Shown: positions 1 to 7,050, counted from the first letter of the stretch. The stretch: DNA of 9,531 bases from Ruminococcus flavefaciens (GCA_902796705.1 CADBQF010000351.1:1-9531), one strand, 5' to 3'. Numbers and translations are program-made. Notes: generated from the letters alone by a model not told the origin.

Positions 1-1080
1 AGTATCATAGGTATAATCGCCAATGTGATGCTCTCGGCATTCAAGGCGGCTGTAGGCTTTATCAGCGGCTCGATAGCCATTGTTCTCGATGCCGTGAACA
101 ACCTCAGCGATGCACTCTCGTCGCTCATAACTATCATCGGCACTAAGCTCGCAGGCAAACAGCCTGACAAAAAACATCCCTACGGCCACGGCAGGATAGA
201 ATACATAACTTCTATCGTGATATCGCTCATCGTTATGTATGCCGGTATAACCTCATTTTCGGAATCGGTCAAGAAGATGATACACCCGAAAGTCCCGGAT
301 TATTCCGCAGCGTCGCTCCTTATCGTCTCGACTGCGATAGCAGTTAAAATCGTACTCGGTCTGTATGTTAAAAAGACAGGTGAAAAGGTGAATTCCGGCT
401 CACTCATAGATTCGGGAAAGGACGCTCTGCTCGATTCTGTCATATCTGCATCTACGCTCGTTGCGGCGATCATCTTCCTTATCTGGCACATAAAGCTCGA
501 AGCGTGGCTCGGTGCTTTGATATCTGTGGTGATAATAAAATCAGGTATCGAAATGCTCCGTGAGAGCCTTTCGGAGATACTCGGTGAGAGAATAGATGCA
601 GAACAGGCACGTTCGCTCAGGGAGACGATAACCTCATTCCCGGAAGTAGAGGGTGCTTATGACCTTATCCTCCACAACTACGGTCCTGATACTTTCATCG
701 GTTCAGTCCATATCGAAGTCCCCTCCACCATGACGGTTAGCGAACTCGACAAGCTCGAAAGGAGCATATCCGAAAAGGTCTATGAAGAGCATCACGTTAT
801 CCTCGCAGGTATAAGCGTTTATTCCAATAATAAGGAAAACGAAAAAGCCGTGCAGCTCTTTCAGGATATCCGCAGGACTGTCATGTCCTTTGAACATATC
901 CTTCAGATACACGGCTTTAATCTCGATGAGGAAAAGAATACTGTCATTTTCGACCTTGTTATCGATTTTGATGCCTCTGACCGTCACAAGGTATATGAAG
1001 ATGTCTGTCGCAAGGTCATGGAAGAAAATCCCGGTTATAAATTCAAGATAACCCTTGATGCTGATATCAGCGATCTGTAA
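1..1080 (+). CDS. Cation diffusion facilitator (CDF) family metal efflux transporter, 5' end cut by window
   Basis: This is an inner-membrane metal/proton antiporter of the cation diffusion facilitator family. The reading frame is open to the window edge, so the GTG at 25 is internal and the true start lies outside. Numbering codons from base 1, the TM2 signature runs GSIAIVLDAVNNLSDALSS (23-41), and the cytoplasmic loop HPYGHGRIEY is near 59-68. TM5 carries D141-x3-D145. A soluble C-terminal domain of about 85-150 residues follows the last membrane helix (ILGERIDAEQ onward) and ends at TAA 1078-1080. The TM2/TM5 metal site reads NxxxD/DxxxD (N33, D37, D141, D145) rather than the HxxxD of zinc transporters, which resembles manganese-type members such as MntE; that substrate assignment is inference. 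The 3' end overlaps the convergent patatin gene by 14 bases and leaves no room for a terminator between them. Family call is sure; substrate is not. Confidence 0.93.
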   Translation, partial: SIIGIIANVMLSAFKAAVGFISGSIAIVLDAVNNLSDALSSLITIIGTKLAGKQPDKKHPYGHGRIEYITSIVISLIVMYAGITSFSESVKKMIHPKVPDYSAASLLIVSTAIAVKIVLGLYVKKTGEKVNSGSLIDSGKDALLDSVISASTLVAAIIFLIWHIKLEAWLGALISVVIIKSGIEMLRESLSEILGERIDAEQARSLRETITSFPEVEGAYDLILHNYGPDTFIGSVHIEVPSTMTVSELDKLERSISEKVYEEHHVILAGISVYSNNKENEKAVQLFQDIRRTVMSFEHILQIHGFNLDEEKNTVIFDLVIDFDASDRHKVYEDVCRKVMEENPGYKFKITLDADISDL

Positions 1081-1918
1081 AACGCTTTATCTCCTCAAAA
1101 TGCTCCCTTGCGGTATTTCTGCCGATGCGGTAGACTTCGAGCAGAACATCAGGATCATGCTCGATATGACCGATAGGGAGCTTTTCATCAGGTGCTATCA
1201 CCAATGCCCTGCCGTCTTTTTCGGCATTGCGGACATATTTCAGCTCGCTGTTGTACATCTTAGGACGCTCTTCAAAAGCCTTTACGAAATCAGGATATTT
1301 CTTTCCCATAGCAGCACGGAGCGGACGGAGAATACGGCTCTGCTTTTTCCGGAAATCTCTCGGCTGGGTGAGGATAACGACGTTACGCTCATAGCCGGTC
1401 TTTTCCATGAACTGGAGCGGTATTGAATCAGCAATGCCGCCGTCAAGGAGCTTTCTTCCGCCGACTTCAACTATGCGTGAAGCGAGAGGCATAGATGCAG
1501 ATGCCCTTATCCATTCAAGTTCATCATATTCGGCTGTTTTGCATTTATGGTATACACCTTTTCCCGTTTCGACATCTGTGCATACAACGTAAAAATCCAC
1601 GGGAGATGCTGCAAATGTTTCGCCGTCGAATATATCAAGTTTGTTCGGAACAGTGTGGTAGCAGAACTTCGCACCGAACATATCTCCTGTAGTTATGAGA
1701 GATCTGAGGCTGCAATATCTCTTGTCTTTGCAGAACCTAAGATTATATCTGACAGCTCTTCCCGGCTGTGCTGATTTGTAATTGCAGCCGAAAGCCGCCC
1801 CTGCTGATACACCTACAACTCCGTCGAATGATATTCCGTTCTCCATAAGTACATCGAGGACTCCGCAGGTGAACATTCCACGCATTGCACCGCCCTCAAG
1901 AACAAGTCCGTATTTCAT
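1067..1918 (-). CDS. Patatin-like phospholipase / acyl hydrolase (RssA/YjjU type)
   Basis: This is a serine acyl hydrolase of the patatin family, which cleaves acyl chains from phospholipids or other lipids with a Ser-Asp dyad. The oxyanion-hole motif EGGAMRG is at residues 8-14, the nucleophile elbow GVSAG at 36-40 (Ser38), and the second catalytic residue is Asp159 in LLDGGIADSIPL. The length of 283 residues is normal for the short bacterial group. There is no signal peptide or membrane segment, so it is probably cytosolic. I start it at the ATG at 1918 because GGAGG lies five bases upstream; an earlier in-frame ATG at 1930 would put that ribosome site inside the gene. It is divergent from the phospholipase C-like gene at 2048 and convergent with the metal transporter. 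The natural substrate cannot be read from the sequence. Confidence 0.93.
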   Translation of the reverse strand: MKYGLVLEGGAMRGMFTCGVLDVLMENGISFDGVVGVSAGAAFGCNYKSAQPGRAVRYNLRFCKDKRYCSLRSLITTGDMFGAKFCYHTVPNKLDIFDGETFAASPVDFYVVCTDVETGKGVYHKCKTAEYDELEWIRASASMPLASRIVEVGGRKLLDGGIADSIPLQFMEKTGYERNVVILTQPRDFRKKQSRILRPLRAAMGKKYPDFVKAFEERPKMYNSELKYVRNAEKDGRALVIAPDEKLPIGHIEHDPDVLLEVYRIGRNTAREHFEEIKRFTDR

Positions 1919-1923
1919 AAAGA

Positions 1924-1928
1924 CCTCC
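1924..1928 (-). promoter_or_regulatory. Ribosome binding site of the patatin gene
   Basis: GGAGG on the - strand, followed by TCTTT and then ATG at 1918-1916. It decides between two in-frame ATGs twelve bases apart, because the upstream ATG (1930) would itself contain this site in its second and third codons. Confidence 0.8.
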
Positions 1929-1977
1929 ATTTTAAAAATTACAGCAGATCATCAGACCGGCTGATATAACTAATATT

Positions 1978-2006
1978 ATTATATCATATTACAATAAAAA
2001 TAGCAA
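1978..2006 (-). promoter_or_regulatory. Candidate sigma-A promoter of the patatin gene
   Basis: On the - strand, TTGCTA (2006-2001) is followed after exactly 17 bases by a perfect TATAAT (1983-1978). The predicted start is near 1971, giving a leader of roughly 50 bases before the ATG at 1918. The surrounding DNA is very AT-rich, so chance matches are easy, but the spacing and the perfect -10 make this the best candidate. It lies within the shared space with the divergent phospholipase C-like gene. I found no comparably good promoter for that gene on the + strand. Confidence 0.5.
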
Positions 2007-2033
2007 TATAAAAAAATATTTATCTGACCTAAA

Positions 2034-2038
2034 AGGAG
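2034..2038 (+). promoter_or_regulatory. Ribosome binding site supporting a TTG start
   Basis: AGGAG at 2034-2038 (AAAGGAG in full) sits nine bases before TTG at 2048-2050. An in-frame TAA at 2030-2032 closes the frame just upstream, and the next in-frame ATG (codon 11) has no ribosome site. TTG is therefore the most likely initiator, and a longer, secreted version is excluded. Confidence 0.75.
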
Positions 2039-2047
2039 CTGATATTC

Positions 2048-3094
2048 TTGAAAAACTGGAAAGAGACCGTCACTGAGATGCACCGGCTCAAAAAACACTA
2101 TACACGTCATGATACTCCAGAAAATGATAACGTTCACAGGACTCTCGTGAAAAGAGCTTTGCTTCTCATAAAGAACGCCGGCTGCGATGCCGGTGATATC
2201 ATCGCTCCGTATCTTGATATTATCCTGCAATACTGCGTTCAGCCCGATCTTGAGGGAGATCACGAAAAAGGCAAGGGAAGGCACTACTACTGTGCTGTGA
2301 ACACTTCCGGTATAAAGCAGCTCCCCGTCGGCGGTTACTACAGGAACGGTACAGGGAAATTCGCCCAGAGTGCAAGAACTATGTTCGAGGAAGACTATAC
2401 TATGGCTCTTACTATGTGGTATGCCGGACATCATGAAAAGGCTGCTGAATATCTCGGCAGGGCGATACATATGGTATCGGATATATGCTGCCTTCCCCAT
2501 GCTGCTAAAATGACATACTACTCCTCCAAAGCTGCTGTCCACAAAACGTATGAGGAACTCGCCCGTGCATTGTATCCGTCTCATGTGGCTGAACAGAGCA
2601 TCACAAAAAAAGATCTCCGCTTCTTCGGGAAAAGCGGAGGTTTCGGCAGAGAACTCAACAAGCTCGCTTCCGCTGCGGCTGCGGAACGCATTTTCCTCCG
2701 GATATCACCTGTAAAGGAGATATCCGCAAGGCTGTACGCAACTGAAAAAGCGGTCGCTGCTCTGATATACCGTTTCAGCATCGATATAGCTCTGCCGCCG
2801 CAGAAAGCTCATTTCCTGAGAAGCGGAATGAAGATACGCTTCCGTGCCGGCGGCGAAAAATATACTGTTTCTGTGGCAGAAGACGGTCTGCGTTTCATCT
2901 CACCGGAAGGGACTCTGTTTTCAGCCGGGAAATATGATCTGTTCCGTGCAGCTCACAGGAGCGGAGGGAACTACACCATTTCGCCTGTAACAAAGGACGG
3001 AAAAGACAGAGTCCTGCGGAGAAGATCGGGAGAGATAGTCATTGACAAGTTCAATCTCCTGTTTCATTCGGAGATGTTCAGGTTCTACCGATAA
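2048..3094 (+). CDS. Zinc-dependent phospholipase C-like protein, no signal peptide
   Basis: I assign this to the zinc-dependent phospholipase C / P1-nuclease fold from metal-ligand spacing. Residues H30, D67, H79, H141, D145, H151, H165 and E169 reproduce the ligand order of Bacillus cereus PLC and Clostridium alpha-toxin. HMVSDICCLPH (141-151) matches the H-x3-D-x5-H core, H151 to H165 to E169 has the same 14 and 4 spacing as B. cereus PLC, and D67 to H79 has the 12 spacing of alpha-toxin. Known relatives are secreted and use the amino group of the mature N-terminal Trp as a ligand. This protein starts MKNWKETV with no signal peptide, so that ligand seems absent. Residues about 258-348 form a basic, beta-rich C-terminal part I do not recognise. 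It overlaps tcdA convergently by 17 bases. Fold call is fairly firm; enzyme activity and substrate are inference. Confidence 0.78.
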   Translation: MKNWKETVTEMHRLKKHYTRHDTPENDNVHRTLVKRALLLIKNAGCDAGDIIAPYLDIILQYCVQPDLEGDHEKGKGRHYYCAVNTSGIKQLPVGGYYRNGTGKFAQSARTMFEEDYTMALTMWYAGHHEKAAEYLGRAIHMVSDICCLPHAAKMTYYSSKAAVHKTYEELARALYPSHVAEQSITKKDLRFFGKSGGFGRELNKLASAAAAERIFLRISPVKEISARLYATEKAVAALIYRFSIDIALPPQKAHFLRSGMKIRFRAGGEKYTVSVAEDGLRFISPEGTLFSAGKYDLFRAAHRSGGNYTISPVTKDGKDRVLRRRSGEIVIDKFNLLFHSEMFRFYR

Positions 3095-3821
3095 TATCCT
3101 TTATCACTTCTCCGGCGATTATAAGTCCTGCAACAGACGGCACAAAGGCATTTGAGCCGGGAACGGTCTTTTTCGGCTTTCCCGGACGGCTGCCGGAAGT
3201 GCCGTCTTCTGTTTCGGCAGAGGGGGCTTGTGACGGTCTTATGGCTTCTTCGGTCGAGTAGACGACTTTCAGCTTCTTCACGCCACGTTTTTTCATCTCA
3301 CGACGCATTACTCTTGCAAGCGGACAAACGGAGGTCTTGTATATATCAGCGACCTTGAAAGCTGTAGGATCGAGCTTATTGCCTGCACCCATTGAGCTTA
3401 TAACAGGAACACCGGCAGCTTTTGACCTCATTATTATCTCTATCTTTCCGGTGATCGTATCGATAGCATCGATAACATAGCTGTACTGCGAAAAATCGAT
3501 GCGGTCAGCCGTATCCGGCATGAAGAACATATTGTGCTTCGTGACGATGCAGCCGGGGTTTATATCGTGTATCCTCTGCTCGGCTGCGTCTGTCTTGTAT
3601 TGACCGACTGTGCTGTGAAGAGCTATTATCTGACGGTTGAGATTGCTCACAGAGACTTTGTCATCATCTATAAGATCGATAGCACCGACTCCGGAGCGTG
3701 CAAGTGCTTCAACGGCAAATCCGCCGACTCCGCCGACTCCGAATACAGCCACTCTCGAAGATGCGAGCTTTTTCATAGCCTCTTCGCCTAATAGAAGTTC
3801 CGTCCTTGAAAACTGTTCCAT
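3078..3821 (-). CDS. tcdA: tRNA threonylcarbamoyladenosine dehydratase (ThiF/E1-like)
   Basis: The protein belongs to the ThiF/MoeB/E1 superfamily, and its overall pattern fits TcdA (CsdL/YgdL), which uses ATP to cyclise t6A at position 37 of tRNAs to ct6A. It opens with the typical FSRTELLLGEEAMKKL. The nucleotide-binding loop GVGGVGG is at 28-34, the DDDKVSVSNLNRQ segment at 52-64, DAIDT at 118-122, the SMGAGNKLDPT strand at 143-153, and a conserved-looking Cys166 in CPLARVMRR. At 247 residues it is of normal length. A small low-complexity Gly/Ser/Lys/Pro stretch (TEDGTSGSRPGKPKKT) precedes the C-terminal helix. AAGGAG lies seven bases before the ATG at 3821. Its 3' end overlaps the phospholipase C-like gene. 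No clear promoter lies between it and the cellulase upstream, so it may depend on read-through or on a promoter inside the cellulase gene. Confidence 0.92.
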   Translation of the reverse strand: MEQFSRTELLLGEEAMKKLASSRVAVFGVGGVGGFAVEALARSGVGAIDLIDDDKVSVSNLNRQIIALHSTVGQYKTDAAEQRIHDINPGCIVTKHNMFFMPDTADRIDFSQYSYVIDAIDTITGKIEIIMRSKAAGVPVISSMGAGNKLDPTAFKVADIYKTSVCPLARVMRREMKKRGVKKLKVVYSTEEAIRPSQAPSAETEDGTSGSRPGKPKKTVPGSNAFVPSVAGLIIAGEVIKDIIGRT

Positions 3822-3841
3822 AAATATACTCCTTATACGTC

Positions 3842-3884
3842 AAGAGCCGCAGTCCCGTGCTTACCGGATACTGCGGCTCTTTTT
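3842..3884. terminator. Strong stem-loop between the cellulase and tcdA; terminator orientation ambiguous
   Basis: A 12-bp perfect stem (3842-3853 with 3870-3881) encloses a 16-base loop that can itself form a CCG/CGG pair. The stem lies 12 bases past the cellulase stop, the normal place for its terminator. The T-run, however, is on the + strand (3880-3884). Read in the cellulase direction the stem is preceded by A's and followed by TTGACG, without a U-tract. It could be a weak or leaky terminator, a 3' mRNA stabiliser, or a terminator against + strand transcription coming through tcdA. Its end is only seven bases from the tcdA ribosome site. Confidence 0.6.
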
Positions 3885-3893
3885 ATTCAGTTA

Positions 3894-6689
3894 TTATTTC
3901 TGTAAAGCCTGAAGCTTTTCTGATGTTGTCGGGAGATCTTTCTGTGAAAGTGTCTTTGCTTCCTTCATCTGAACAGCAAGTGCATCAGAAGAAGTCAGTC
4001 CCTTGGGATTGTCAACACAGTCAGCATTTGCAAGTCCCTGAGCTGAAATTACATACTTGTCAGGGTTTGAAAGATACTGCATGATAAGCACGGCATCTGA
4101 GATATCTACTGTACCGTCGCAGTTTGCATCGCCCCAGAGCGTTGTATCAGTCTTATCAGGTACATTGGGTTCTTCCTTCGGTGTTGTTCCGTCAGGCTCA
4201 ACGCCCCAGATAAGCTCATCGTTTGCATAGAGCGTGATCTTGTCGGTTATAGCTGCTGCATCGTTATCATCTTCAAATGATATGAGGTCAGCGTAGCTGT
4301 AGTCGTTTGAAGAATCCCATACTGTATCGTATGTAGTCTCGTTCATCTTATTGAGAAGACCGAACTGATATACACGGCTTCCGTAGAAGTCACAGTTCTG
4401 CCATGAAAGCTCGATATAGTATGTGCCGTTGTCGTCGTACTTTATAGGCTCGGAGATCATTGTCTCGTTCTTTCCGTCAGTGAAGCTCTTCTCCTGGTCG
4501 TAGTCAGTACGTGTGATGATGTAGCTTACATCTTCGCCCTTGGCGATCTGCTCGTTGATATTGAAATAATATCTTGCCTTGAGATTGCTCTCGAACTTCG
4601 GCGGATTTATTGTTCTGTTGTGGACAACTATCTTTACCTGGAGACCCTGCTCATTCTCCTGAGCCTTGCCTGCTGAGATGTAAAGACCTGTCGGGAGCGG
4701 ATTGCCGTCCTTGTCTACCTGATCGTAGCCTTTGGCATTTGCGGACATATCGAAATCAGGGATAACGTGGTTCTTGTCAGCAAGTTCCTTGCCCTTAGAG
4801 CCGTAGAAGTGATAAAGTCCTGCAAGGTCGCCGCAGAATGCAGCATTGTAGTCGTCTGTAACTTCGTTGTAGATGAAGTCGCCTGTGATATCACGGTGGA
4901 AGTCATCTCCGTCAGGGCCGCCGACTAATGCACCCCAGAGAGTGTGTACCTGAACTACAGGATCGTTCATTGCCTGCTTAGCTGAACAGTGTGATGAACG
5001 GTGATGAGGCTGTGATGCGAAGTTGTCGCCGTAGCCTACTTCATAAGCATATCCCATAGGATTGTCTCCGAGGATATATTCCATCTGGCCCTTTGCCCAT
5101 TCAACGAATGTCATATCGCCTGTCTCTTTAGCGTATACCATAGCTTCGAGACCAGCGGCTGTGTTGTATCGTGCTGAGCCGTAGTCATTGAGCATTGCGA
5201 AGCCGGCAGGAGTTTTGAGCAGCCATGCACCGTCAGCTTCCGGAAGATCAGCTATCTCTGATGCAGTGATCTTTGTGTTCCAGAGATGATCGTCCATGCC
5301 GAAGTATTTGTGTGAAGTTACCGGTACATCAAAATCAGCCTTTGCTGCGTCTGCCGGAGCCATACCTGACCAGAACTCAAGGTTCCAGCGGAAGATGTAC
5401 CAGTCACGGGAGATGTTCGTTACAGGTGCGAGCTTAGCGAAAACGCCGCCCCATACTGTATCCCAGCAGTGTACCCAGATGTTCTGCCAGCAGTTTCCGG
5501 TATCAGCTATGATACGTCTCATATAGCCTGTATACGGGTGAGCTCCCATATCTCCCTCGACTGTTTCGTCAACAGCGATGATATCGTTGATGTAGTCGTA
5601 ATCTTCTGTACAGTAGTAAAGCCATACAGCAGCCCATGCAAGCTCGTCGTAATCATAGCTTGAAGTATAGAAACCGCCGTCGTAGCCAAGGCTCGTTGCC
5701 TTCGGAGCTGCTTCAGAGGGGATCTCTGTATGAGTTGCTACAGCGAAATCATAAAGAGCCTTTGCATATTTGAGATTCTTCTCAGCATATTCCGGATCGG
5801 AATCCTTGAAGTTGAGGTAGTTGATAGCGAGTGATGCTGATGCACCGGCACACTGGTCGGAAGCAGGCATCTCTGTCGTTGCGAAATATGCAGGACGCTT
5901 TACGGCACACGATGAAGATGCTACGACTGTTCCGTCTACCTGAAGCTCAGGAGGACACCAGTAGTTGTGGTCGTTGCTTCCCTCGCCCACCTGATAGCAG
6001 TATGCAACAACATTTCCGTCTTCATCGAGGAATGTTGCCTTCATGAAATAGTCGTTGATCCAGCGGAGTTCGTCCTCGACGTGATCTTTCAGACCGGTCT
6101 CTTCGTAAGCATCGGGGAACTCATAGTATCCCCAGCCGAGAGTAGAAGCGGAATAGCTTCCCGGAAGGCCGAACTTTACGTGGTCTCCGGCATCGTGCCA
6201 GCCGCCTGTGAGGTCGAGCGTTCCGTTTCCGTCAGGATCGAGATATTTCTTATTCTTATCAATGAACTCCTGGGACATATTAACGCCTTCGTAAAGACCG
6301 GCAGCAGCACTTGCACCGCCGTCGCCCTTACCGTCGTAAGCACCCTTGTCGTCCTTTTCCTTATCGTCCTTGTCCTTGTCGTCCTTATCGGTCTTGCCTT
6401 TGCCGACGGTAGGCATAGGAGTCATAGGCTGGAGCGGGATCTCAGCGTCTTTTACATGGCAGTTGGCTCTCCATGAGTAATAGCCGTCATTTGCCACTTT
6501 GTCGCCGCATTTATTAGCATCGTAGAAGCACAGAGCGAGCTGTAATGCCTCGGCAAAGTTGTCATAGTTGTTCGGGTGGTCAGGATCTACTACAGCCGCA
6601 TTAGCAAGCTTTACGGGGCTGCTCGTTACGAGCATCGCAAGAGCTGAGATGCAGGCAGCAGATCTTTTCAGAAAGCCGGACTTCTTCAT
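3894..6689 (-). CDS. Secreted GH9 cellulase with CBM3c and C-terminal dockerin (cellulosomal)
   Basis: A 931-residue extracellular endoglucanase-type enzyme. The signal peptide is residues 1-31 (KK start, hydrophobic core, cut near LANA). The GH9 catalytic domain runs about 40-640. WHDAGDH supplies the paired aspartates D166 and D169, PHHRSSH (561-567) is the family His motif, and YNEVTDDYNAAF places the general-acid Glu at 609. A calcium-type loop LDPDGNGTLD precedes the first motif. A family 3c module spans about 666-838 (GLYISAG through LIWGVEPDG), usual for processive endoglucanases. A short Pro/Glu linker leads to a dockerin at 851-914. Its first EF-hand loop uses D854, N856, D858 and D865; the second, starting D890, is one residue longer. 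Odd feature: a Lys/Asp-rich low-complexity insert at 97-125 inside the catalytic domain. The ribosome site AAAGGAAG precedes the ATG. The gene follows the TrpR-like gene by 21 bases. Confidence 0.96.
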   Translation of the reverse strand: MKKSGFLKRSAACISALAMLVTSSPVKLANAAVVDPDHPNNYDNFAEALQLALCFYDANKCGDKVANDGYYSWRANCHVKDAEIPLQPMTPMPTVGKGKTDKDDKDKDDKEKDDKGAYDGKGDGGASAAAGLYEGVNMSQEFIDKNKKYLDPDGNGTLDLTGGWHDAGDHVKFGLPGSYSASTLGWGYYEFPDAYEETGLKDHVEDELRWINDYFMKATFLDEDGNVVAYCYQVGEGSNDHNYWCPPELQVDGTVVASSSCAVKRPAYFATTEMPASDQCAGASASLAINYLNFKDSDPEYAEKNLKYAKALYDFAVATHTEIPSEAAPKATSLGYDGGFYTSSYDYDELAWAAVWLYYCTEDYDYINDIIAVDETVEGDMGAHPYTGYMRRIIADTGNCWQNIWVHCWDTVWGGVFAKLAPVTNISRDWYIFRWNLEFWSGMAPADAAKADFDVPVTSHKYFGMDDHLWNTKITASEIADLPEADGAWLLKTPAGFAMLNDYGSARYNTAAGLEAMVYAKETGDMTFVEWAKGQMEYILGDNPMGYAYEVGYGDNFASQPHHRSSHCSAKQAMNDPVVQVHTLWGALVGGPDGDDFHRDITGDFIYNEVTDDYNAAFCGDLAGLYHFYGSKGKELADKNHVIPDFDMSANAKGYDQVDKDGNPLPTGLYISAGKAQENEQGLQVKIVVHNRTINPPKFESNLKARYYFNINEQIAKGEDVSYIITRTDYDQEKSFTDGKNETMISEPIKYDDNGTYYIELSWQNCDFYGSRVYQFGLLNKMNETTYDTVWDSSNDYSYADLISFEDDNDAAAITDKITLYANDELIWGVEPDGTTPKEEPNVPDKTDTTLWGDANCDGTVDISDAVLIMQYLSNPDKYVISAQGLANADCVDNPKGLTSSDALAVQMKEAKTLSQKDLPTTSEKLQALQK
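6345..6401 (-). repeat. Imperfect short tandem repeat encoding a Lys/Asp-rich tract in the cellulase
   Basis: The stretch is built from reiterated GAC/GAT/GAA and AAG codons (cellulase residues 97-115, for example DKDDKDKDDKEKDD). On the + strand it appears as repeated gtcctt units. It sits between the conserved SWRANCHVKDAEIPLQPM segment and GVNMSQEF, both of which look like ordinary catalytic-domain sequence. Repeat slippage is the likely origin, so its length may vary between strains. Confidence 0.75.
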
Positions 6690-6710
6690 TGATGATCTTC
6701 CTTTCAGAGA

Positions 6711-7013
6711 TTATTTAAGCAGATCTTTTTTCTTCATTCTGTCAAAAACTATATTGTATCCGTCATTGCCGTCTTTGAGAGAACGATTCACTCTGCTTAT
6801 TGTTGCAGTACTTGCACCGGTCTCGGTGACGATGCTGTTATACACTCTGTGTTCATCAAGCAGACGTGCAACGTGGAGACGCTGAGCAAAGGCTTTAAGC
6901 TCGATGCTCGTGCAGAGGTCGTCGAAGAATTTATAGCAGTCATCTACTGTTTCGAGTGTAAGGATCGCTTCAAAGAGCAGATCCATCGTTTCGGATTTGA
7001 TTTTATCGATCAT
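6711..7013 (-). CDS. yerC: YerC/YecD family TrpR-related DNA-binding protein
   Basis: A 100-residue protein matching the YerC/YecD family, a Firmicute group related to the Trp repressor. Helices at the N-terminus (LFEAILTLETVDDCYKFFDDLCTSIELKAFAQRLHVARLLDE) resemble the TrpR dimer core. TGASTATISRVNRSLKDG (about 65-82) is the helix-turn-helix recognition segment typical of the family. Length is normal. The family's target and ligand are not established, and conservation of TrpR's tryptophan pocket cannot be judged here. The start at 7013 is supported by GGAG eleven bases upstream and by the normal N-terminus. It is the first gene downstream of the promoters described here, and its stop lies 21 bases before the cellulase start with no terminator between. 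Co-transcription with the cellulase is therefore likely, and control of that enzyme is possible but unproven. Confidence 0.9.
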   Translation of the reverse strand: MIDKIKSETMDLLFEAILTLETVDDCYKFFDDLCTSIELKAFAQRLHVARLLDEHRVYNSIVTETGASTATISRVNRSLKDGNDGYNIVFDRMKKKDLLK

Positions 7014-7050
7014 AGTTTATGTTACTCCAATCTGCCGTCAGGCGTAATAA

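Noticed and set aside
1951..2020. + strand promoter for the phospholipase C-like gene, using TACAAT at 1990-1995
   Set aside because: No acceptable -35 lies at 16-18 bases upstream (TAACTA matches only two positions), so I do not claim it.
1979..2584. A 201-residue - strand frame opposite the phospholipase C-like gene
   Set aside because: It is antisense to the zinc-ligand coding region and shows no recognisable domain.
3837..3842. TTGACG considered as the -35 of a tcdA promoter
   Set aside because: Only 15 bases separate it from the tcdA ATG, so no -10 and leader can fit downstream.
6345..6395. Short repeated units considered as a CRISPR-like or regulatory array
   Set aside because: The units are codon-phased, lie inside the cellulase frame, have no spacers and simply encode Lys/Asp.
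5967..6476. A 169-residue + strand frame opposite the cellulase
   Set aside because: It is antisense to unmistakable GH9 coding sequence; its hydrophobic tail comes from the complement of the Lys/Asp repeat.
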